From Pseudorhodobacter ferrugineus DSM 5888 (GTDB lineage: Bacteria > Pseudomonadota > Alphaproteobacteria > Rhodobacterales > Rhodobacteraceae), in contig NZ_ATVN01000009.1 in NCBI RefSeq assembly GCF_000420745.1, positions 87,452 to 151,451 on the forward strand: a DNA stretch of 64,000 nt, given 5' to 3'. Position numbers and translations under genes: made by a program. Positions 63,681 to 64,000 of this stretch are shown here, in pieces (the stretch's first letter is position 1; the number at the start of each line of letters is the position of its first letter). The notes under the pieces were generated by a model that was not told the origin of the DNA, searched no databases, and saw only the letters and a program-made list of their open reading frames with translations.

Positions 63681-64000
63681 TGTCACTGAGAACTGACCCG
63701 GCAACAGCAAAAATTGTCACTGAGAACTGACCCATGTGCAACCTTGCCTCAGCTTGAATCAGCTGGGGGCACTTGGAGTGATAGACATGAGTTTTTTAAA
63801 AGTTATCCGGGGATGGGCGCTGCGAGAGAAGATGCCCATTCGCGAGATCGCGCGGCGCACGGGCATCTCGCGCAACACGATCAAGAAGTATTTGCGGGAG
63901 GGGATTGTTGAGCCAGCGTTTCAGACGCCGGATCGTCCGAGCAAGCTGGATCCGTATGTCACTCAGCTGACAGCATGGCTTGTTTCGGATCAGCGCAAAT
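63681..64000 (+). mobile_element. IS21-family insertion sequence, left end (cut by window edge)
   Basis: TGTCACTGAGAACTGACCC occurs at 63681-63699 and again at 63715-63733. Repeated ~20-bp motifs starting with TG at the ends are typical of IS21-family elements and bind the IstA transposase. The istA gene follows and runs out of the window, so the right end, istB and any target duplication cannot be seen. Confidence 0.85.
63787..64000 (+). CDS. istA: IS21-family transposase IstA (N-terminal part)
   Basis: 71 residues from ATG 63787 to the window end with no stop. MSFLKVIRGWALREKMPIRE followed by IARRTGISRNTIKKYLREG is the N-terminal helix-turn-helix of IstA, which recognises the repeated end motifs just upstream. 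The DDE catalytic domain lies beyond the window. Confidence 0.9.
   Translation, partial: MSFLKVIRGWALREKMPIREIARRTGISRNTIKKYLREGIVEPAFQTPDRPSKLDPYVTQLTAWLVSDQRK

Noticed and set aside
1..64000. CRISPR array or cas genes
   Set aside because: No regularly spaced direct repeats and no Cas motifs were seen on either strand.

Overview
The window looks like chromosomal DNA of a marine-type Rhodobacterales (Roseobacter-group) alphaproteobacterium. Supporting signs are moderately high G+C, a PhrA–CfaS–TrgAB–CysK gene order known from Rhodobacter sphaeroides, a CoxDEF-type maturation cluster, an APS-reductase/siroheme sulfite-reductase operon with DUF934 and DUF2849 proteins, VCBS–Hint proteins and several dispersed palindromic repeats. 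No genus can be assigned from sequence reading alone.

Layout, left to right. 1–4600: two divergent glycosyltransferase genes; the left one is cut by the window edge and the right one is fused to an alpha/beta-hydrolase-like domain. 4650–6093: an unknown gene beside a C5 cytosine methyltransferase that has lost its SAM-binding N-terminus. 6274–8540: glutaryl-CoA dehydrogenase and a divergent LysR regulator. 8575–12863: MoxR ATPase, VWA protein, XdhC-like protein and molybdopterin-binding protein, a maturation set for a molybdenum hydroxylase whose structural genes are not in the window. 12923–14347: infC, apparently with an AUA start, and an alanine-rich coiled-coil membrane protein. 14423–19792: ferredoxin-NADP reductase and the overlapping operon cobA–DUF2849–cysI–cysH–DUF934, with a divergent Lrp/AsnC regulator. 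19881–26102: P450, tpiA, two Fe-S assembly factors, ssb, lytic transglycosylase, SRPBCC protein and serS. 26180–27724: a scarred segment with a broken DNA methyltransferase gene, an inserted small membrane-protein gene and palindromic repeats. 27942–29595: a HlyC-type lysine acyltransferase overlapping a VCBS–Hint protein gene. 29769–38928: yajC–secD–secF, lon, an HU-like protein, purM–purN and a GntR regulator. 39181–49666: SulP transporter, universal stress protein, a sulfatase/phosphonate-monoesterase-like hydrolase and a complete peptide-type ABC transporter. 49689–52946: NsrR-like repressor, an unlisted 51-residue membrane protein, a PotD-like binding protein and a class-V aminotransferase. 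53111–61770: photolyase, a CFA-synthase-like methyltransferase, trgA, trgB, cysK, MscS channel and AlaX editing protein. 61850–64000: tRNA-Ser(GGA) followed by an accessory region with an AlpA-type gene, an XRE regulator pair and the left end of an IS21-family element cut by the window edge.

Functionally the window is mostly core metabolism and protein export, with clear blocks for sulfate assimilation, Mo-enzyme maturation, oligopeptide uptake and oxidative/tellurite stress. The least explained items are: the acyltransferase/VCBS–Hint pair; a two-copy element with a GC palindrome and a CtrA-like site at a fixed 41-nt distance; the NsrR palindrome next to a tiny membrane-protein gene; the XRE regulator followed by a stand-alone copy of its own C-terminal domain; and two families of palindromic repeats.
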